NCBI GenBank assembly: GCA_034189135.1 | Contig: JAXHVO010000070.1 | Span: 30,122 to 94,121 of the forward strand | DNA: 64,000 nt | Source of the DNA: Thermodesulfobacteriota bacterium | Lineage (GTDB): Bacteria; Desulfobacterota; Desulfobacteria; Desulfobacterales; JAUWMJ01 | Direction of reading: 5' to 3' | Shown: positions 1 through 10,029 of the stretch, in pieces | Numbering within the stretch: position 1 is the stretch's first letter | Layout of the letters: every line of letters begins with the position of its first letter | Translations under genes and position numbers: made by a program | Notes under the pieces: generated by a model | Database searches by the model: none | Told to the model about the DNA's origin: nothing | The model's input: only the letters and a program-made list of their open reading frames with translations

Positions 1-278
<278 letters not shown>

Positions 279-351
279 CTTGCGGTTTCATTAGGGGAAA
301 TGGATTTAGTAAAATTGGATCCAACAAAAACATTAAATATTATAAAAAAGC

Positions 352-380
352 TTGACAATATAAGACTTGAAGGATACATA
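352..380 (+). promoter_or_regulatory. Candidate sigma-70-type promoter for the ribosomal operon
   Basis: A perfect -35 hexamer TTGACA (352-357) is followed after 17 nt by TACATA (375-380), a weak -10. It sits in the 257-nt rpoC-rpsL gap, about 155 nt upstream of rpsL. No rho-independent terminator was seen after rpoC, so read-through from the rpo operon is also possible. The -10 match is poor, hence the modest confidence. Confidence 0.4.
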
Positions 381-535
381 TCGCTATTTTTGTCTATATA
401 GATTGACCATTTTGCGTTTGGGTGTGTGATTATTTTAATGTCATGTTTGAATAATTTGTCACTTCCGGCACAAAGAATGAAAACAGATTGATAACGAAAC
501 ACCTCATAACCTGACAAGTGATATAAGGAAAGAAT

Positions 536-907
536 ATGCCGACAATTAACCAGTTAGTAAGAAAGGGCAGAAAGCGAATAAAGAAAAAAACCAATACACC
601 TGCGCTTAAAGGAGCCCCACAAAAAAGAGGTGTGTGTACACGCGTATATACATCTACACCCAAGAAGCCTAATTCTGCTTTGCGTAAGGTTGCAAGGGTC
701 AGACTAACCACAGGGATTGAGGTTACCGCTTATATCCCTGGAATAGGGCATAACCTCCAGGAGCATTCGGTGGTTTTAGTCCGGGGAGGTCGTGTGAAGG
801 ATTTGCCCGGTGTAAGGTATCATGTGGTAAGGGGTACCCTTGACACACTAGGTGTGGATGATCGAAGAAAGGGCAGATCGAAATACGGTGCCAAAAAACC
901 TAAATAA
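536..907 (+). CDS. rpsL: 30S ribosomal protein S12
   Basis: 123 aa, the normal length for S12, the decoding-centre protein of the 30S subunit. Diagnostic blocks are present: [11 protein letters not shown] at the N-terminus, [17 protein letters not shown] (holding the lysine where streptomycin resistance commonly arises) and [13 protein letters not shown]. The lysines at the classic resistance positions are wild type by this reading. The ATG at 536 is preceded by AAGGAAAG. It is the first gene of the str-type set and is followed by an unusually long 143-nt spacer before rpsG. Confidence 0.98.
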   Translation: MPTINQLVRKGRKRIKKKTNTPALKGAPQKRGVCTRVYTSTPKKPNSALRKVARVRLTTGIEVTAYIPGIGHNLQEHSVVLVRGGRVKDLPGVRYHVVRGTLDTLGVDDRRKGRSKYGAKKPK

Positions 908-935
908 AAGAAAAAAATGTTTCAGGTTGAATTGA

Positions 936-1000
936 ATTCCGCCCCGGCGGAATCGATCAAGGAACTGCAGTTAAAGAAATTTACCATTTAAAGTTCCTTG
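936..1000 (+). promoter_or_regulatory. Two hairpins in the rpsL-rpsG spacer, candidate S7 control element
   Basis: Hairpin 1 is ATTCCGCC/GGCGGAAT (936-943 with 946-953). Hairpin 2 is CAAGGAACT/AGTTCCTTG (958-966 with 992-1000) with a 25-nt A/T-rich loop. Neither is followed by a T run, so they are not typical terminators. In E. coli the rpsL-rpsG intercistronic mRNA is the known binding target for S7 feedback control. The position here is the same, but E. coli-like sequence was not established, so the role is inference. Confidence 0.5.
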
Positions 1001-1050
1001 TTAGCTTTTACAAATGCCTAATAATGATAACTAGACGGATGGTATAAAAT

Positions 1051-1521
1051 ATGCCAAGAAGAAGAGAAGTACCTAAACGACAGTTGGCGGGTGACCCAAA
1101 GTATGACAACAAGCTGGTGGCAAAATTTATTAAATCGATTATGCGTGACGGTAAAAAAAGTCTGGCTGAATCGATACTTTATGATGCATTTGATGTCATA
1201 AAAGAAAAAACCAATGAAGAACCCATCAAAATATTTGAGCAGGCGATCGAAAATATAAAGCCAAAGATTGAAGTAAAATCGAGGCGTGTCGGTGGATCGA
1301 CATATCAGGTTCCAACGGAAGTTCGTCCATCCAGACGGATGGCCTTAGGAATTAGATGGATTATAGGGTTTTCACATAAACGGCCTGAGAAAGGGATGGC
1401 GAATAAACTTGCGGCGGAAATTATGGATGCTTCCAATAATAGAGGGGCTTCCATTAAGAAAAGAGAAGACACCCACAAGATGGCCGAAGCAAATAAAGCA
1501 TTTGCCCATTTTCGATGGTAA
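1051..1521 (+). CDS. rpsG: 30S ribosomal protein S7
   Basis: 156 aa, typical for S7, the protein that nucleates 30S head assembly by binding the 3' domain of 16S rRNA. It shows the family start [10 protein letters not shown] and the motifs [21 protein letters not shown] and [12 protein letters not shown]. The ATG at 1051 has no obvious Shine-Dalgarno, which fits translation controlled through the structured spacer upstream. The next gene is tuf after 43 nt; fusA, normally found here, is absent. Confidence 0.98.
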   Translation: MPRRREVPKRQLAGDPKYDNKLVAKFIKSIMRDGKKSLAESILYDAFDVIKEKTNEEPIKIFEQAIENIKPKIEVKSRRVGGSTYQVPTEVRPSRRMALGIRWIIGFSHKRPEKGMANKLAAEIMDASNNRGASIKKREDTHKMAEANKAFAHFRW

Positions 1522-1564
1522 CAAACAGGGTTAATGAATTCCGATTAAATGGGAGGACGGAAAG

Positions 1565-2758
1565 ATGGCGAAGGAGAAATTTGAGCGAACGAAACCGCAT
1601 GTTAATGTAGGGACGATTGGTCATATAGATCATGGCAAGACGACATTAACGGCAGCCATAACCAAGCATATGGGGTTAAAGGGTTTAGCGGATTTTGTTC
1701 CGTTTGATCAGATTGACAAGGCGCCTGAGGAGAAGGAGCGGGGGATCACGATAGCGACCGCACATGTGGAGTATGAGACGGCGAAGCGTCATTATGCCCA
1801 TGTGGACTGTCCCGGGCATGCCGATTACATCAAGAACATGATCACCGGAGCGGCCCAGATGGACGGTGCGATTTTGGTAGTTGGTGCGGATGACGGGCCC
1901 ATGCCCCAGACACGTGAGCATATATTGCTGGCGCGTCAGGTCGGTGTTCCCAGGATAGCGGTATTTTTAAACAAGTGCGACATGGTGGATGATGAGGAGC
2001 TTATCGAGCTGGTTGAGTTGGAGCTTCGGGAGCTTTTGGACAAGTATGAGTTTCCCGGGGATGACACGCCGATTATACGGGGCAGTGCATTAAAGGCATT
2101 GGAGAGCGATAATCCCGACAGTGATGAAGCAAAATGCGTATTTGAGTTAATGGATGCCATTGATGATTATATTCCTGAGCCGAAGCGGGATATAGACAAG
2201 CCGTTTTTAATGCCCATCGAGGATGTGTTCAGCATATCGGGTCGTGGTACGGTGGTGACGGGTCGAGTAGAGCGGGGAATCATCAAAGTTGGTGATAATG
2301 TAGAGATTGTAGGCATACGGGAGACCTTAAAGACGGTGTGCACCGGTGTAGAGATGTTCAGGAAGCTGTTGGACGAAGGTCGAGCGGGTGACAACATCGG
2401 CGTATTGATACGCGGAACCAAGCGGGAAGAGGTTGAGCGCGGTCAGGTGGTGGCAGTGCCTGGATCGATCAAGCCTTACACCAAGTTTGAGGCAGAGGTA
2501 TATATATTGAGCAAGGAAGAGGGAGGTCGTCACACGCCGTTTTTCAGCGGGTATCGGCCGCAGTTTTATTTTCGGACAACGGATGTAACGGGCATATTGA
2601 ATTTACCAGAGGGAGTAGAGATGGTGATGCCTGGAGATAATGTAAAGATATCCGCAGAGCTTATCACTCCGATAGCGATGGAAAAAGAGTTGCGGTTTGC
2701 GATAAGGGAAGGTGGCCGGACAGTCGGCGCAGGCGTTGTAAGCGAAATAATTGAATAA
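1565..2758 (+). CDS. tuf: Translation elongation factor Tu
   Basis: 397 aa, full-length EF-Tu, the GTPase that carries aminoacyl-tRNA to the ribosome. The G motifs are clear: P-loop GHIDHGKT (about residues 18-25), switch I RGITI, DCPGH, and NKCD for guanine recognition. The C-terminal beta-barrel domains 2 and 3 are complete, including [13 protein letters not shown] and [10 protein letters not shown]. The ATG at 1565 follows GGGAGGACGGAAAG. It is followed after only 17 nt by rpsJ, so the str and S10 gene sets run together without an S10 leader. Confidence 0.98.
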   Translation: MAKEKFERTKPHVNVGTIGHIDHGKTTLTAAITKHMGLKGLADFVPFDQIDKAPEEKERGITIATAHVEYETAKRHYAHVDCPGHADYIKNMITGAAQMDGAILVVGADDGPMPQTREHILLARQVGVPRIAVFLNKCDMVDDEELIELVELELRELLDKYEFPGDDTPIIRGSALKALESDNPDSDEAKCVFELMDAIDDYIPEPKRDIDKPFLMPIEDVFSISGRGTVVTGRVERGIIKVGDNVEIVGIRETLKTVCTGVEMFRKLLDEGRAGDNIGVLIRGTKREEVERGQVVAVPGSIKPYTKFEAEVYILSKEEGGRHTPFFSGYRPQFYFRTTDVTGILNLPEGVEMVMPGDNVKISAELITPIAMEKELRFAIREGGRTVGAGVVSEIIE

Positions 2759-2775
2759 AGAGAAAGAATAAACTA

Positions 2776-3087
2776 ATGATAACAAACACAAAGATCAGGA
2801 TCAGGCTTAAGGCATATGATCATAAGCTTCTGGATCAGTCTGCATCGGATATTGTTGATACGGCAAATAAAACGGGAGCAAAGGTAGTTGGGCCAATACC
2901 TTTGCCGACACGGATTAATAAATACTGTGTTCTTAGATCTCCTCACGTCGATAAAAAATCACGAGAGCAGTTTGAAATGAGGACCCATAAAAGGATTTTG
3001 GATATTTTGGAGCCAACCCAACAAACAGTTGATGCGTTGATGAAACTTGATCTTTCACCGGGAGTTGATGTTGAGATAAAACTATAG
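2776..3087 (+). CDS. rpsJ: 30S ribosomal protein S10
   Basis: 103 aa, the normal S10 length. It shows [18 protein letters not shown] and the [26 protein letters not shown] block, with the loop that contacts NusB in antitermination complexes in characterised bacteria. The start at 2776 follows tuf closely with only a weak AAGA-type Shine-Dalgarno, suggesting coupling to tuf. It begins the S10 set; the 111-nt gap after it before rplC shows no clear terminator. Confidence 0.97.
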   Translation: MITNTKIRIRLKAYDHKLLDQSASDIVDTANKTGAKVVGPIPLPTRINKYCVLRSPHVDKKSREQFEMRTHKRILDILEPTQQTVDALMKLDLSPGVDVEIKL

Positions 3088-3198
3088 CCGGAAAGGTTTA
3101 TGGTTAGAGTTTTAACAGCGTCTATGCGGGTGTTTGATAATTTATCGAGTGTTGATCGTTGCAATACAAATTGATTTAAAGGAATAAATATTCAGATT

Positions 3199-3834
3199 AT
3201 GTGTAAAGGATTAATAGGAAAAAAATTAGGAATGACGGGGCTGTTTACTCCTGAAGGCAGCTATATACCGGTAACGGTCGTCGAAGTCGGTCCCTGTGTG
3301 GTTACCCAGATAAAGACGGTCAACACGGATGGGTATGATGCACTTCAGTTGGGATTTGAGGAGAAGAAAAGATCACGTGTGAACAAACCGAAACAAGGTC
3401 ATATGAAAAAAAGTGGAGAGACCTGTTTTGCATTTCTTAAAGAATTTCCCACAGATAATCCGCAGGATTACACACTGGGTCAAACGTTAAATTTAGATTT
3501 GTTTGAAATCGGTGAGAAAGTTGATGTGGTAGGAACCACCAAAGGGCGAGGTTTTTCAGGCGTAATGAAAAGGCACGGATTCCGCGGTGGGCGAAAATCC
3601 CATGGAAGTAGAAGCCACAGGATCCCCGGTTCCATAGGTTGCAGCGCATGGCCTGCTAAAGTTATTAAAGGGAAAAAAATGCCCGGCAGTTACGGAAACA
3701 GCCAGATGACGACCCGCAACCTGAAAATTGTAGATATCAGACCGAAGGAGAACCTGCTCCTGTTAAAGGGCGGTTTGCCTGGTGAAAAATCGGGGTTAGT
3801 GTTTATTCATAAAGTGAAATTCAATAAAAAATAA
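3199..3834 (+). CDS. rplC: 50S ribosomal protein L3
   Basis: 211 aa, typical for L3, an early-assembly 50S protein reaching the peptidyl transferase centre. Family markers are GLIGKKLGMT at the start, KGRGFSGVMKRHGF in the central extension and GSRSHRIPGSIG followed by KVIKGKKMPG. The methylated Gln region of the loop (KMPGSYGN) aligns with the normal GxxMxGxxG stretch. The ATG at 3199 is set by homology because the AAAGGAA upstream is rather distant. Confidence 0.97.
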   Translation: MCKGLIGKKLGMTGLFTPEGSYIPVTVVEVGPCVVTQIKTVNTDGYDALQLGFEEKKRSRVNKPKQGHMKKSGETCFAFLKEFPTDNPQDYTLGQTLNLDLFEIGEKVDVVGTTKGRGFSGVMKRHGFRGGRKSHGSRSHRIPGSIGCSAWPAKVIKGKKMPGSYGNSQMTTRNLKIVDIRPKENLLLLKGGLPGEKSGLVFIHKVKFNKK

Positions 3835-3890
3835 AGATGCTGCAGGATGCATGATACTAATATTCTGTATCAATATTAAGCGGAGAGATT

Positions 3891-4514
3891 ATGAGCGTAG
3901 TAGATGTTTTGAACTGCAAAGGGGAGAAAGTGTCTCAAAGAGAGCTTGACGGTTCACTTTTTGATGTCCCAATAAAGCCAAGTGTTCTTCATGAAGTTGT
4001 GACCATGCAGTTGTCATGCAGGCGTTCTGGATATGGCACTGTAAAGCATCGCAGCGATATCAGGGGCAGCGGCAGGAAGCTTTTCAGGCAAAAAGGAACA
4101 GGAAGAGCGCGTCGTGGTGATATAAAATCGCCTTTGCTCAGAGGGGGTGGCGTTGTTTTTGGTCCGGATGACAGATCGTATGCATACAAAGTTCCCAAAA
4201 AGAAAAAAAAATTAGCCCTTAAAATGGCTTTAAGCAATAAATTAAAACATCATGAAATTATTGTGCTTGATCAGTTTGAACTGGAAAATATCAAAACCAA
4301 GGCGTTTATAGAAGTGATGGACAGTTTGGATGTGAACAATGCCTTAATCGTAACAGAAAAAAAGAATGATAAACTAGATCTATCCTCCAGGAATGTTCCC
4401 CACATAAAGGTGATGAGAGCCGAGGGAATCAATGTTTATGACATTTTAAAATATAAATATTTAGTTTTACTGGAGTCTTCCATAGATGAAATTGAAAGGA
4501 GGCTTCTGAAATGA
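3891..4514 (+). CDS. rplD: 50S ribosomal protein L4
   Basis: 207 aa, normal for L4, which lines the nascent peptide tunnel. The conserved loop [19 protein letters not shown] is present, followed by [13 protein letters not shown]. The ATG at 3891 has GGAGAG upstream. It overlaps rplW by 4 nt (ATGA), consistent with translational coupling. In E. coli L4 represses the S10 operon through a leader upstream of rpsJ; here rpsJ has only a 17-nt leader after tuf, so that mechanism is unlikely to work in the same form. Confidence 0.97.
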   Translation: MSVVDVLNCKGEKVSQRELDGSLFDVPIKPSVLHEVVTMQLSCRRSGYGTVKHRSDIRGSGRKLFRQKGTGRARRGDIKSPLLRGGGVVFGPDDRSYAYKVPKKKKKLALKMALSNKLKHHEIIVLDQFELENIKTKAFIEVMDSLDVNNALIVTEKKNDKLDLSSRNVPHIKVMRAEGINVYDILKYKYLVLLESSIDEIERRLLK

Positions 4515-4798
4515 TTGACTATGGTATTATACGACGGCCTTTGGTCACGGAAAAGACAAGCATTCAAAAAGAACAGTCAAACCAGATTACGTTCGAAGTG
4601 GATCGCAAAGCCAACAGGATCGAAATTAAAAGGGCCATCGAAAAAATATTTAAGGTGAATGTCGCTCATGTCCGTACCATGCAGGTCAAGGGTAAAACCA
4701 AACAAAGAGGCCGGATTATCGGGAAACGCAGGGACTGGAAAAAAGCAATTATCACATTGCTGCCCGGTGAACGGATAGAATTTTTTGAGGGTGTTTAA
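4511..4798 (+). CDS. rplW: 50S ribosomal protein L23
   Basis: 95 aa, standard for bacterial L23, at the polypeptide tunnel exit where trigger factor and SRP dock. Motifs are [12 protein letters not shown] near the start, [22 protein letters not shown] and [15 protein letters not shown]. The start overlaps the rplD stop (ATGA) and rplB follows 2 nt after the stop, so these three genes are very tightly packed. Confidence 0.97.
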   Translation: MIDYGIIRRPLVTEKTSIQKEQSNQITFEVDRKANRIEIKRAIEKIFKVNVAHVRTMQVKGKTKQRGRIIGKRRDWKKAIITLLPGERIEFFEGV

Positions 4799-4800
4799 AT

Positions 4801-5628
4801 ATGGCTGTAAAAAAAGTAAAACCAACCTCGCCTGGAAGACGATTTCAGGTATATTCAACATTTGATGAAATTACAAGTTCAACTCCAGAAAAGAGTTTGC
4901 TGAAACCTATAAAAAAAACAGGTGGACGTAATGCCCATGGGAGAGTTACCTGCAGGCATCGTGGAGGCGGGCGGAAAAGGCATTATCGAATGATCGATTT
5001 TAAACGGGATAAGACGGGAATCCCCGCTAAGGTTGCCTCAATAGAATATGACCCGAATCGCAGTGCGAGAATCGCACTTTTGCATTACGCGGATGGCGAA
5101 AAACGGTACATTCTGGCCCCTGTGGACCTTAAAGTAAATGACAAGGTTGAATCCGGTCCGGATGCGGATATTAAACCGGGAAATACGCTTCCGTTAAGTA
5201 ATATTCCACTGGGAACACACATCCATAATATTGAACTGAGCGCAGGCAAAGGAGGGCAGATTGTCAGAAGTGCGGGAACTTTTGCACAGTTAATGGCAAA
5301 AGAAGACCGGTATGCGCTGATAAAACTTCCATCCAACGAAGTTCGCATGGTCCTGTTAAATTGCAAAGCCACCATTGGGCAGATAGGGAATGTGGTTCAT
5401 GAAAATATTTCTCTTGGCAAAGCAGGTCGAAAACGCTGGCTGGGTCGAAGACCAAAAGTACGGGGAGTTGCTATGAATCCGGTGGACCATCCGATGGGAG
5501 GCGGTGAAGGGAGGTCTTCCGGAGGGAGGCATCCATGTAGCCCATGGGGTGTGCTGGCTAAAGGGTACAAGACCAGGAAGAATAGAAAAAGTGATCGCCT
5601 GATTGTCAAAAGGCGAACGAAGAGATAG
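4801..5628 (+). CDS. rplB: 50S ribosomal protein L2
   Basis: 275 aa, full-length L2, needed for subunit joining and peptidyl transferase activity. The C-terminal part carries [19 protein letters not shown], including the conserved histidine of the [12 protein letters not shown] motif, and the basic tail ends KRRTKR. The N-terminal half has the OB-like [20 protein letters not shown] segment. The ATG at 4801 is 2 nt after the rplW stop. Confidence 0.98.
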   Translation: MAVKKVKPTSPGRRFQVYSTFDEITSSTPEKSLLKPIKKTGGRNAHGRVTCRHRGGGRKRHYRMIDFKRDKTGIPAKVASIEYDPNRSARIALLHYADGEKRYILAPVDLKVNDKVESGPDADIKPGNTLPLSNIPLGTHIHNIELSAGKGGQIVRSAGTFAQLMAKEDRYALIKLPSNEVRMVLLNCKATIGQIGNVVHENISLGKAGRKRWLGRRPKVRGVAMNPVDHPMGGGEGRSSGGRHPCSPWGVLAKGYKTRKNRKSDRLIVKRRTKR

Positions 5629-5704
5629 AACAAGTCAGGTTATGGCTCACATTAACCGCTGATCATTTATTGGCGGGTGGGTCATAAACCTTCAAGGAGA
5701 GACT

Positions 5705-5986
5705 ATGCCACGATCGTTAAAGAAGGGTCCATATATTGAACCAAAACTGTTAAGAAAGGTGATGATCGCCCAGGAAAGCCGAAGCAACAGGGTGATTACC
5801 ACATGGTCAAGGCGATCGACGATCGTTCCCGAGATGGTTGGTATCACCATTGCTGTTCATAACGGAAGAAAACTTATTCCGGTTTTTATTTCAGAAAACA
5901 TGGTGGGCCACAAACTGGGTGAATTTTCCCCCACAAGGACTTTCTACGGTCATTCCGGGGATAGGAAATCGAAATTAAAGCCATAA
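5705..5986 (+). CDS. rpsS: 30S ribosomal protein S19
   Basis: 93 aa, typical S19, which sits in the 30S head and forms a bridge to the 50S subunit with S13. It shows PRSLKKGPY at the N-terminus and the [19 protein letters not shown] and [16 protein letters not shown] blocks. The start ATG has AAGGAGAG at good spacing. A 76-nt gap from rplB and a 113-nt gap to rplV flank it; the second holds an inverted repeat. Confidence 0.98.
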   Translation: MPRSLKKGPYIEPKLLRKVMIAQESRSNRVITTWSRRSTIVPEMVGITIAVHNGRKLIPVFISENMVGHKLGEFSPTRTFYGHSGDRKSKLKP

Positions 5987-5998
5987 AATATAACCGGC

Positions 5999-6072
5999 TT
6001 TAAGTTTTAAGTGAATGGTTTCAACGAGATGATTTGACGTCATTAATTAACACCCAACACCTAAAACTTAAA
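5999..6072. repeat. Inverted repeat in the rpsS-rplV spacer
   Basis: An 11-bp perfect inverted repeat, TTTAAGTTTTA (5999-6009) with TAAAACTTAAA (6062-6072), is separated by 52 nt. It is A/T-rich and has no T-run terminator form. Similar A/T-rich inverted repeats occur at 24955-25033, so this may be a decayed dispersed element rather than a specific control site. Confidence 0.5.
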
Positions 6073-6099
6073 ATTATGGAATAAAGGAAACGTTTATCA

Positions 6100-6432
6100 A
6101 TGGAGTTTAAAGCTGTGTTAAAGCATGTGCGAATTTCTTCCCAGAAAGTTCGCAAACTTATTGATGCTGTGAAGGGGCAGCCGGTCGAAGCCGGTTTGAA
6201 TATGTTAAAATTTATGCCATTGAAAGCTGCAGCTATTGTTGAGAAAGTGGTTAAAAGTGCCTTGGCAAACGCTGAACAAAAAGAAGGTGTTGATATAGAT
6301 TCGTTGGTAATTAAGAATATTATCGCAGATCAGGGGCCCACTCTAAAACGTTTTAGAGCAAGAGCTCGGGGCAGGGGCACCCGTATATTAAAAAGAACGT
6401 GTCATATTACGGTTATTTTAGCTGAAGAATAG
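6100..6432 (+). CDS. rplV: 50S ribosomal protein L22
   Basis: 110 aa, standard L22, whose beta-hairpin reaches into the peptide exit tunnel. It shows [17 protein letters not shown] near the start, and [26 protein letters not shown] at the C-terminus, which forms the tunnel hairpin where macrolide-resistance changes occur in other bacteria. No change was recognisable here. The start ATG follows AAAGGAAACG. It lies 23 nt before the TTG start of rpsC. Confidence 0.97.
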   Translation: MEFKAVLKHVRISSQKVRKLIDAVKGQPVEAGLNMLKFMPLKAAAIVEKVVKSALANAEQKEGVDIDSLVIKNIIADQGPTLKRFRARARGRGTRILKRTCHITVILAEE

Positions 6433-6455
6433 ATATAAATGAAGGAGGTAAAAGC

Positions 6456-7118
6456 TTGGGCCAGAAAGTAAATCCTATAGGGTTAAGGTTAGGAATAATC
6501 AAAACGTGGGAATCACGTTGGTATGCAGGAAAAAATTATGCTGACTATATTCTTGAAGATTATAAGATAAGGAAATTTGTAAAAAGCAAACTTCATCACG
6601 CAGGCATTTCCAAGGTTGAAATCGAAAGATCGTCCAAGCATATCAGGCTCAGAGTTTTTACCTCACGTCCGGGAATTGTAATTGGAAAAAAAGGAGCGGA
6701 AATTTCTAAGCTGAAAAAAGAGATTGAGGATAAAGTATCTCATGAAGTCATGATAGATATTCAGGAAGTTAGAAAGCCGGAGATTGATGCGCAGCTTGTT
6801 GCAGAGAATGTTGCACTTCAAATTGAAAGAAGGGTTGCCTTCAGGAGGGCCATGAAACGCGGTGTTTCATCTGCTATGAGATTTGGCGCCATGGGTGTAA
6901 AAATTAGATGTTCAGGGCGTCTGGGCGGAGCTGAAATGGCAAGGACCGAATGGTATAAGGAGGGCAGGATACCCTTACATACATTGAGAGCAGACATCGA
7001 CTATGGTTTTATTGAAGCACGTACGACTTACGGGATAATCGGGGTTAAGGTATTTGTTTTCAAAGGTGAGATATTAAAAAAAGATGAGCTTGAACCTGGG
7101 CACGGATTAGAAAAATAG
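6456..7118 (+). CDS. rpsC: 30S ribosomal protein S3 (TTG start)
   Basis: 220 aa, within the normal range for S3, which forms the mRNA entry channel with S4 and S5. The KH domain is visible with [16 protein letters not shown] (GxxG loop). The C-terminal domain has [38 protein letters not shown]. The start is TTG at 6456, chosen because GAAGGAGG lies at ideal distance and the translation begins (M)[12 protein letters not shown] as in all S3 proteins; no ATG is available nearby. This is one of five TTG-start 30S genes in the operon. Confidence 0.97.
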   Translation: MGQKVNPIGLRLGIIKTWESRWYAGKNYADYILEDYKIRKFVKSKLHHAGISKVEIERSSKHIRLRVFTSRPGIVIGKKGAEISKLKKEIEDKVSHEVMIDIQEVRKPEIDAQLVAENVALQIERRVAFRRAMKRGVSSAMRFGAMGVKIRCSGRLGGAEMARTEWYKEGRIPLHTLRADIDYGFIEARTTYGIIGVKVFVFKGEILKKDELEPGHGLEK

Positions 7119-7213
7119 AGAGCCCCTACAGGACATAGATGGTTCAACCTTTTTATGCCGAACGGGCGTGCATGGAAAGAAAAATATAACAGGCAAAGCG
7201 GAGATATAAAAAA

Positions 7214-7630
7214 ATGCTGAGTCCCAAGAAAGTGAAATATCGCAAGCAACAAAGAGGCCGAATGAGGGGCACGGCCAGGCGTGGATGTAATCTGAATTTC
7301 GGTGAATTTGGATTGCAGGCAGAAGAATGCGGTACGATAAGTTCAAGACAGATTGAAGCCGCCCGTATCGCAATGACCAGGCACGTAAAAAGAGGCGGCA
7401 AGATGTGGATTAGAATTTTTCCTGATAAGCCTATTACCAAGAAACCTGCTGAAGTCAGGATGGGAAAGGGAAAAGGAGCACCTGAAGGATGGGTTGCAGT
7501 CGTTCGTCCTGGTAGAATCATTTATGAAATGCAGGGAGTTCCAAAGGATATAGCAAAGGAAGCTTTCAGACTGGCTTCTCATAAGCTATCGGTTAAAACA
7601 AAATTTGTCGAGAGGAGCGATATGCAATGA
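7214..7630 (+). CDS. rplP: 50S ribosomal protein L16
   Basis: 138 aa, typical L16, located near the A-site of the peptidyl transferase centre. It has [19 protein letters not shown] at the start, the [29 protein letters not shown] block and [14 protein letters not shown]. The arginine in the RMGKGKGAP loop that is hydroxylated in some bacteria is present. The start ATG follows a GCGGAG. It overlaps rpmC by 4 nt (ATGA), so the two are likely coupled. Confidence 0.98.
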   Translation: MLSPKKVKYRKQQRGRMRGTARRGCNLNFGEFGLQAEECGTISSRQIEAARIAMTRHVKRGGKMWIRIFPDKPITKKPAEVRMGKGKGAPEGWVAVVRPGRIIYEMQGVPKDIAKEAFRLASHKLSVKTKFVERSDMQ

Positions 7631-7836
7631 AAGCGAGTGAGGCAAGAGATTTGAACATAGAAGAAAGAAAACAAAAAGTTGTCGAGCTTGCGGAAGAATT
7701 ATTTAATCTGCGTTTTCAGCACGAAATTGGACAGCTGGAAAATCCACAGAAAATGAAACAGACCAAACGCGAGATTGCCAGGCTAAAAACCATAATCAAT
7801 GAAGAGGCCGAAAAAAACAAAGCAGGTGAAAAATAG
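7627..7836 (+). CDS. rpmC: 50S ribosomal protein L29
   Basis: 69 aa, typical for L29, a small two-helix protein beside L23 at the tunnel exit. It shows [13 protein letters not shown] and the conserved [37 protein letters not shown]. The start overlaps the end of rplP, and rpsQ begins 8 nt after its stop. Confidence 0.95.
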   Translation: MKASEARDLNIEERKQKVVELAEELFNLRFQHEIGQLENPQKMKQTKREIARLKTIINEEAEKNKAGEK

Positions 7837-7844
7837 TAACTATC

Positions 7845-8102
7845 ATGAAAAAACAGGGAAAAAAAAGACAGATGATTGGGACGGTTGTAAGTGACCGTAT
7901 GGACAAAACCATTGTTGTGCTGGTTGAAACCCTTGTTAAACATCGACTTTATCAAAAATATATAAAGAGACAGACTAAATTTAAAGCCCATGACAAAGAT
8001 AACACCTGCCGGGTCGGAGACAAGGTTCTAATCACCGAATCGAGACCGTTAAGTAAAACCAAAAAATGGCGTTTATCCCGTGTCGTTCAAAAAGCTGTCT
8101 AA
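7845..8102 (+). CDS. rpsQ: 30S ribosomal protein S17
   Basis: 85 aa, typical S17, an OB-fold primary 16S rRNA-binding protein. It has [29 protein letters not shown] and a C-terminal [19 protein letters not shown]. No Shine-Dalgarno is obvious, but the gene starts 8 nt after rpmC and is probably coupled to it. It ends the S10 gene set. Confidence 0.97.
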   Translation: MKKQGKKRQMIGTVVSDRMDKTIVVLVETLVKHRLYQKYIKRQTKFKAHDKDNTCRVGDKVLITESRPLSKTKKWRLSRVVQKAV

Positions 8103-8202
8103 TATTGTTGAACCGGTAACAGTTGAATTTATCAGCCCCGTCCGGGCGGAAAAAAGCGCTTCGTAAAATAAAATTTTTACTTTTTGCGAACCGATCAATA
8201 TT
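8101..8202 (+). promoter_or_regulatory. Structured rpsQ-rplN spacer
   Basis: The 117-nt gap at the S10/spc junction holds an outer inverted repeat AATATTG/CAATATT (8101-8107 with 8196-8202) and a G/C-rich GCCCCGTCCGGGC core near 8134. There is also a repeated GAACCG at about 8109 and 8188. It could be an intra-operon promoter or a regulatory stem. The evidence for either is weak. Confidence 0.3.
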
Positions 8203-8219
8203 AAAGGAAATAAAAGAAG

Positions 8220-8588
8220 ATGATTCAGGCAGAGACGAGATTAACCGTGGCAGATAATTCGGGGGCCAAAGTTTTGTATTGTATAAAGGTTCTTGGCGGT
8301 TCCCGAAGGCGGTACGCAAGCATAGGAGATATTATTGTTGTGTCCGTAAAAGAAGCCATTCCCAATGCCAAGGTCAAAAAGGGAGATGTGCTAAAGGCTG
8401 TTGTCGTTCGGACCAAAAAAGAAATCAAAAGGCCTGACGGTTCATTTATAAGATTTGATGATAATTCAGCAGTGTTAATTAGCGGAAACAAAGAACCTGT
8501 GGGGACCCGTATATTTGGCCCTGTAGCAAGAGAGTTAAGGGCCAAGAGATTTATGAAAATCATTTCACTGGCACCGGAGGTGTTATGA
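8220..8588 (+). CDS. rplN: 50S ribosomal protein L14
   Basis: 122 aa, the standard size. L14 contacts 16S rRNA in bridge B5/B8 and is the docking site of RsfS in other bacteria. It begins [21 protein letters not shown] and has [24 protein letters not shown] and [13 protein letters not shown]. It opens the spc gene set. The start follows AAAGGAAATAAAAG. Confidence 0.98.
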   Translation: MIQAETRLTVADNSGAKVLYCIKVLGGSRRRYASIGDIIVVSVKEAIPNAKVKKGDVLKAVVVRTKKEIKRPDGSFIRFDDNSAVLISGNKEPVGTRIFGPVARELRAKRFMKIISLAPEVL

Positions 8589-8646
8589 TTAAGTTGGTGA
8601 TTGAAGATATGGACAGACCGATTGAAATGCGGAGAAATGACTGATC

Positions 8647-8973
8647 ATGAGAAATAGATGTCTGATTAAAAAAGACGACAAGGTGAAGGTGATTACCGGT
8701 AAAGATAAGGGAAAGATCGGTAAGGTCTTACAAGTAATAAAAAAGAAAAACAAAATTCTTGTCGAAAATATAAATATGGTTAAACGGCATTCAAAACCGA
8801 GCGCAAAAAGCAAGCAGGGCGGTATTATTGAAGGGGAAGCAGCGATCCAGCGGTCCAATGTCATGTTGGTGTGTAACAAGTGTATTAAACCTGCCCGCAT
8901 AAAAACACAACGCCTTGAGGATGGTAAAAAGATACGTGTTTGCGCCAAGTGTAACGAAGCCTTAGACAAATAG
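8647..8973 (+). CDS. rplX: 50S ribosomal protein L24, zinc-ribbon type
   Basis: 108 aa, within the normal L24 range. The KOW motif is clear at the N-terminus (KKDDKVKVITGKDKGKIGKVLQV). The C-terminal third has two CxxC pairs, VCNKCIKPARI and VCAKCNEALD, giving a four-Cys zinc ribbon found in a subset of bacterial L24 proteins but not in the E. coli form. L24 starts 50S assembly. GGAG lies about 15 nt upstream of the ATG, rather far, so the start rests mainly on homology. Confidence 0.95.
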   Translation: MRNRCLIKKDDKVKVITGKDKGKIGKVLQVIKKKNKILVENINMVKRHSKPSAKSKQGGIIEGEAAIQRSNVMLVCNKCIKPARIKTQRLEDGKKIRVCAKCNEALDK

Positions 8974-9008
8974 GAAAATAAACACGATTATGTGCTAAAG
9001 GAGCATAT

Positions 9009-9548
9009 ATGTCCCAGCTAAAACAGTACTATGAAAAAGAGGTTGTATCAAAGCTGATTGAGACCTTTGGATATAAAAACGCCATGCAGGTTCCTAAACT
9101 GGAAAAAATAATCTTAAACATGGGACTTGGGGAAGCCATTCATAATATCAAATTATTAGATTCAGCAGTGGAAGAGCTTACCATCATTTCAGGACAAAAA
9201 CCGGTCATTACCCGGGCAAAAAAGTCTATTGCAGCCTTCAAGCTGAGGGCAGGAATGCCCATCGGCTGCATGGTGACTTTACGGCGTATTCGCATGTATG
9301 ACTTCTTTAACCGGCTGGTTAATATCGCTCTTCCACGTGTCCGGGATTTCCGAGGCGTTTCGGGAAAAGCCCTTGATCGCAAAGGGAATTACTCTATGGG
9401 TATAAAGGAACATATTATTTTCCCGGAGATCGATTATGATAAAATCGACAGGATTAAAGGGCTAAACATAACCATCGTTACCAGTGCCAAAACCGATGAA
9501 GAAGGAAAAGAACTGCTTAAACTGCTTGGAATGCCGTTTAAGAATTAG
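9009..9548 (+). CDS. rplE: 50S ribosomal protein L5
   Basis: 179 aa, typical L5, which binds 5S rRNA and contacts P-site tRNA. Blocks include [19 protein letters not shown] sequence (here [23 protein letters not shown]), [29 protein letters not shown] and the C-terminal [23 protein letters not shown]. The ATG is preceded by AAAGGAG. A 136-nt spacer follows before the S14 gene. Confidence 0.98.
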   Translation: MSQLKQYYEKEVVSKLIETFGYKNAMQVPKLEKIILNMGLGEAIHNIKLLDSAVEELTIISGQKPVITRAKKSIAAFKLRAGMPIGCMVTLRRIRMYDFFNRLVNIALPRVRDFRGVSGKALDRKGNYSMGIKEHIIFPEIDYDKIDRIKGLNITIVTSAKTDEEGKELLKLLGMPFKN

Positions 9549-9684
9549 TCGTTCTAATTTGATAAAGAAATACCCCGTTAAAAGTTCTCCAGTTGTTCAT
9601 TCATTCGGACAAACGGCTTAGTGGATATTTGGCGGGAAAAGCATTTTCTACTCAACTGATTTACCATGTCTGGAGGAGGATAAT

Positions 9685-9870
9685 TTGGCGAAAAAAGCGC
9701 TAAGAATGAAGGCGGCGAAGGAACCGAAGTTTAAAGTGAGGGCATATAACAGATGCCCGATTTGTGGCAGATCGAGAGGATTTATTAGAAAATTTGGGAT
9801 TTGCCGTATTTGTTTCCGGTATTTTGCTTCACACGGTAAGCTTCCAGGCGTAACAAAATCGAGTTGGTAA
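9685..9870 (+). CDS. rpsZ: 30S ribosomal protein S14 type Z, zinc-binding (TTG start)
   Basis: 61 aa, the short zinc-binding form of S14 rather than the roughly 100-aa Cys-less form. Two pairs of cysteines, CPICGR and CRICFR, form the zinc site; the C-terminus LPGVTKSSW is the family signature. The start is TTG at 9685 behind GGAGGAGG. S14 sits in the 30S head with S3 and S10. The gene is flanked by spacers of 136 and 159 nt, long for this operon, with no clear promoter or terminator seen in either. Confidence 0.97.
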   Translation: MAKKALRMKAAKEPKFKVRAYNRCPICGRSRGFIRKFGICRICFRYFASHGKLPGVTKSSW

Positions 9871-10029
9871 TATTTTTTAATTAGGAACCTTTATGTTACC
9901 ACTCATACACCAGGACATTGAGAAACAATAACGAGGTGATTTTAACATAATTATTTTCTTGTCTTTGGGGCAGAACAAATTTTATTCAGCTTTGTCCGGG
10001 CATGTTTAAATTTTAATCGGAGAAAAAAA

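Noticed and set aside
1522..3198. tRNA genes or a second tuf context near tuf
   Set aside because: The spacers around tuf are 43 and 17 nt, and the rpsJ-rplC spacer shows no cloverleaf.
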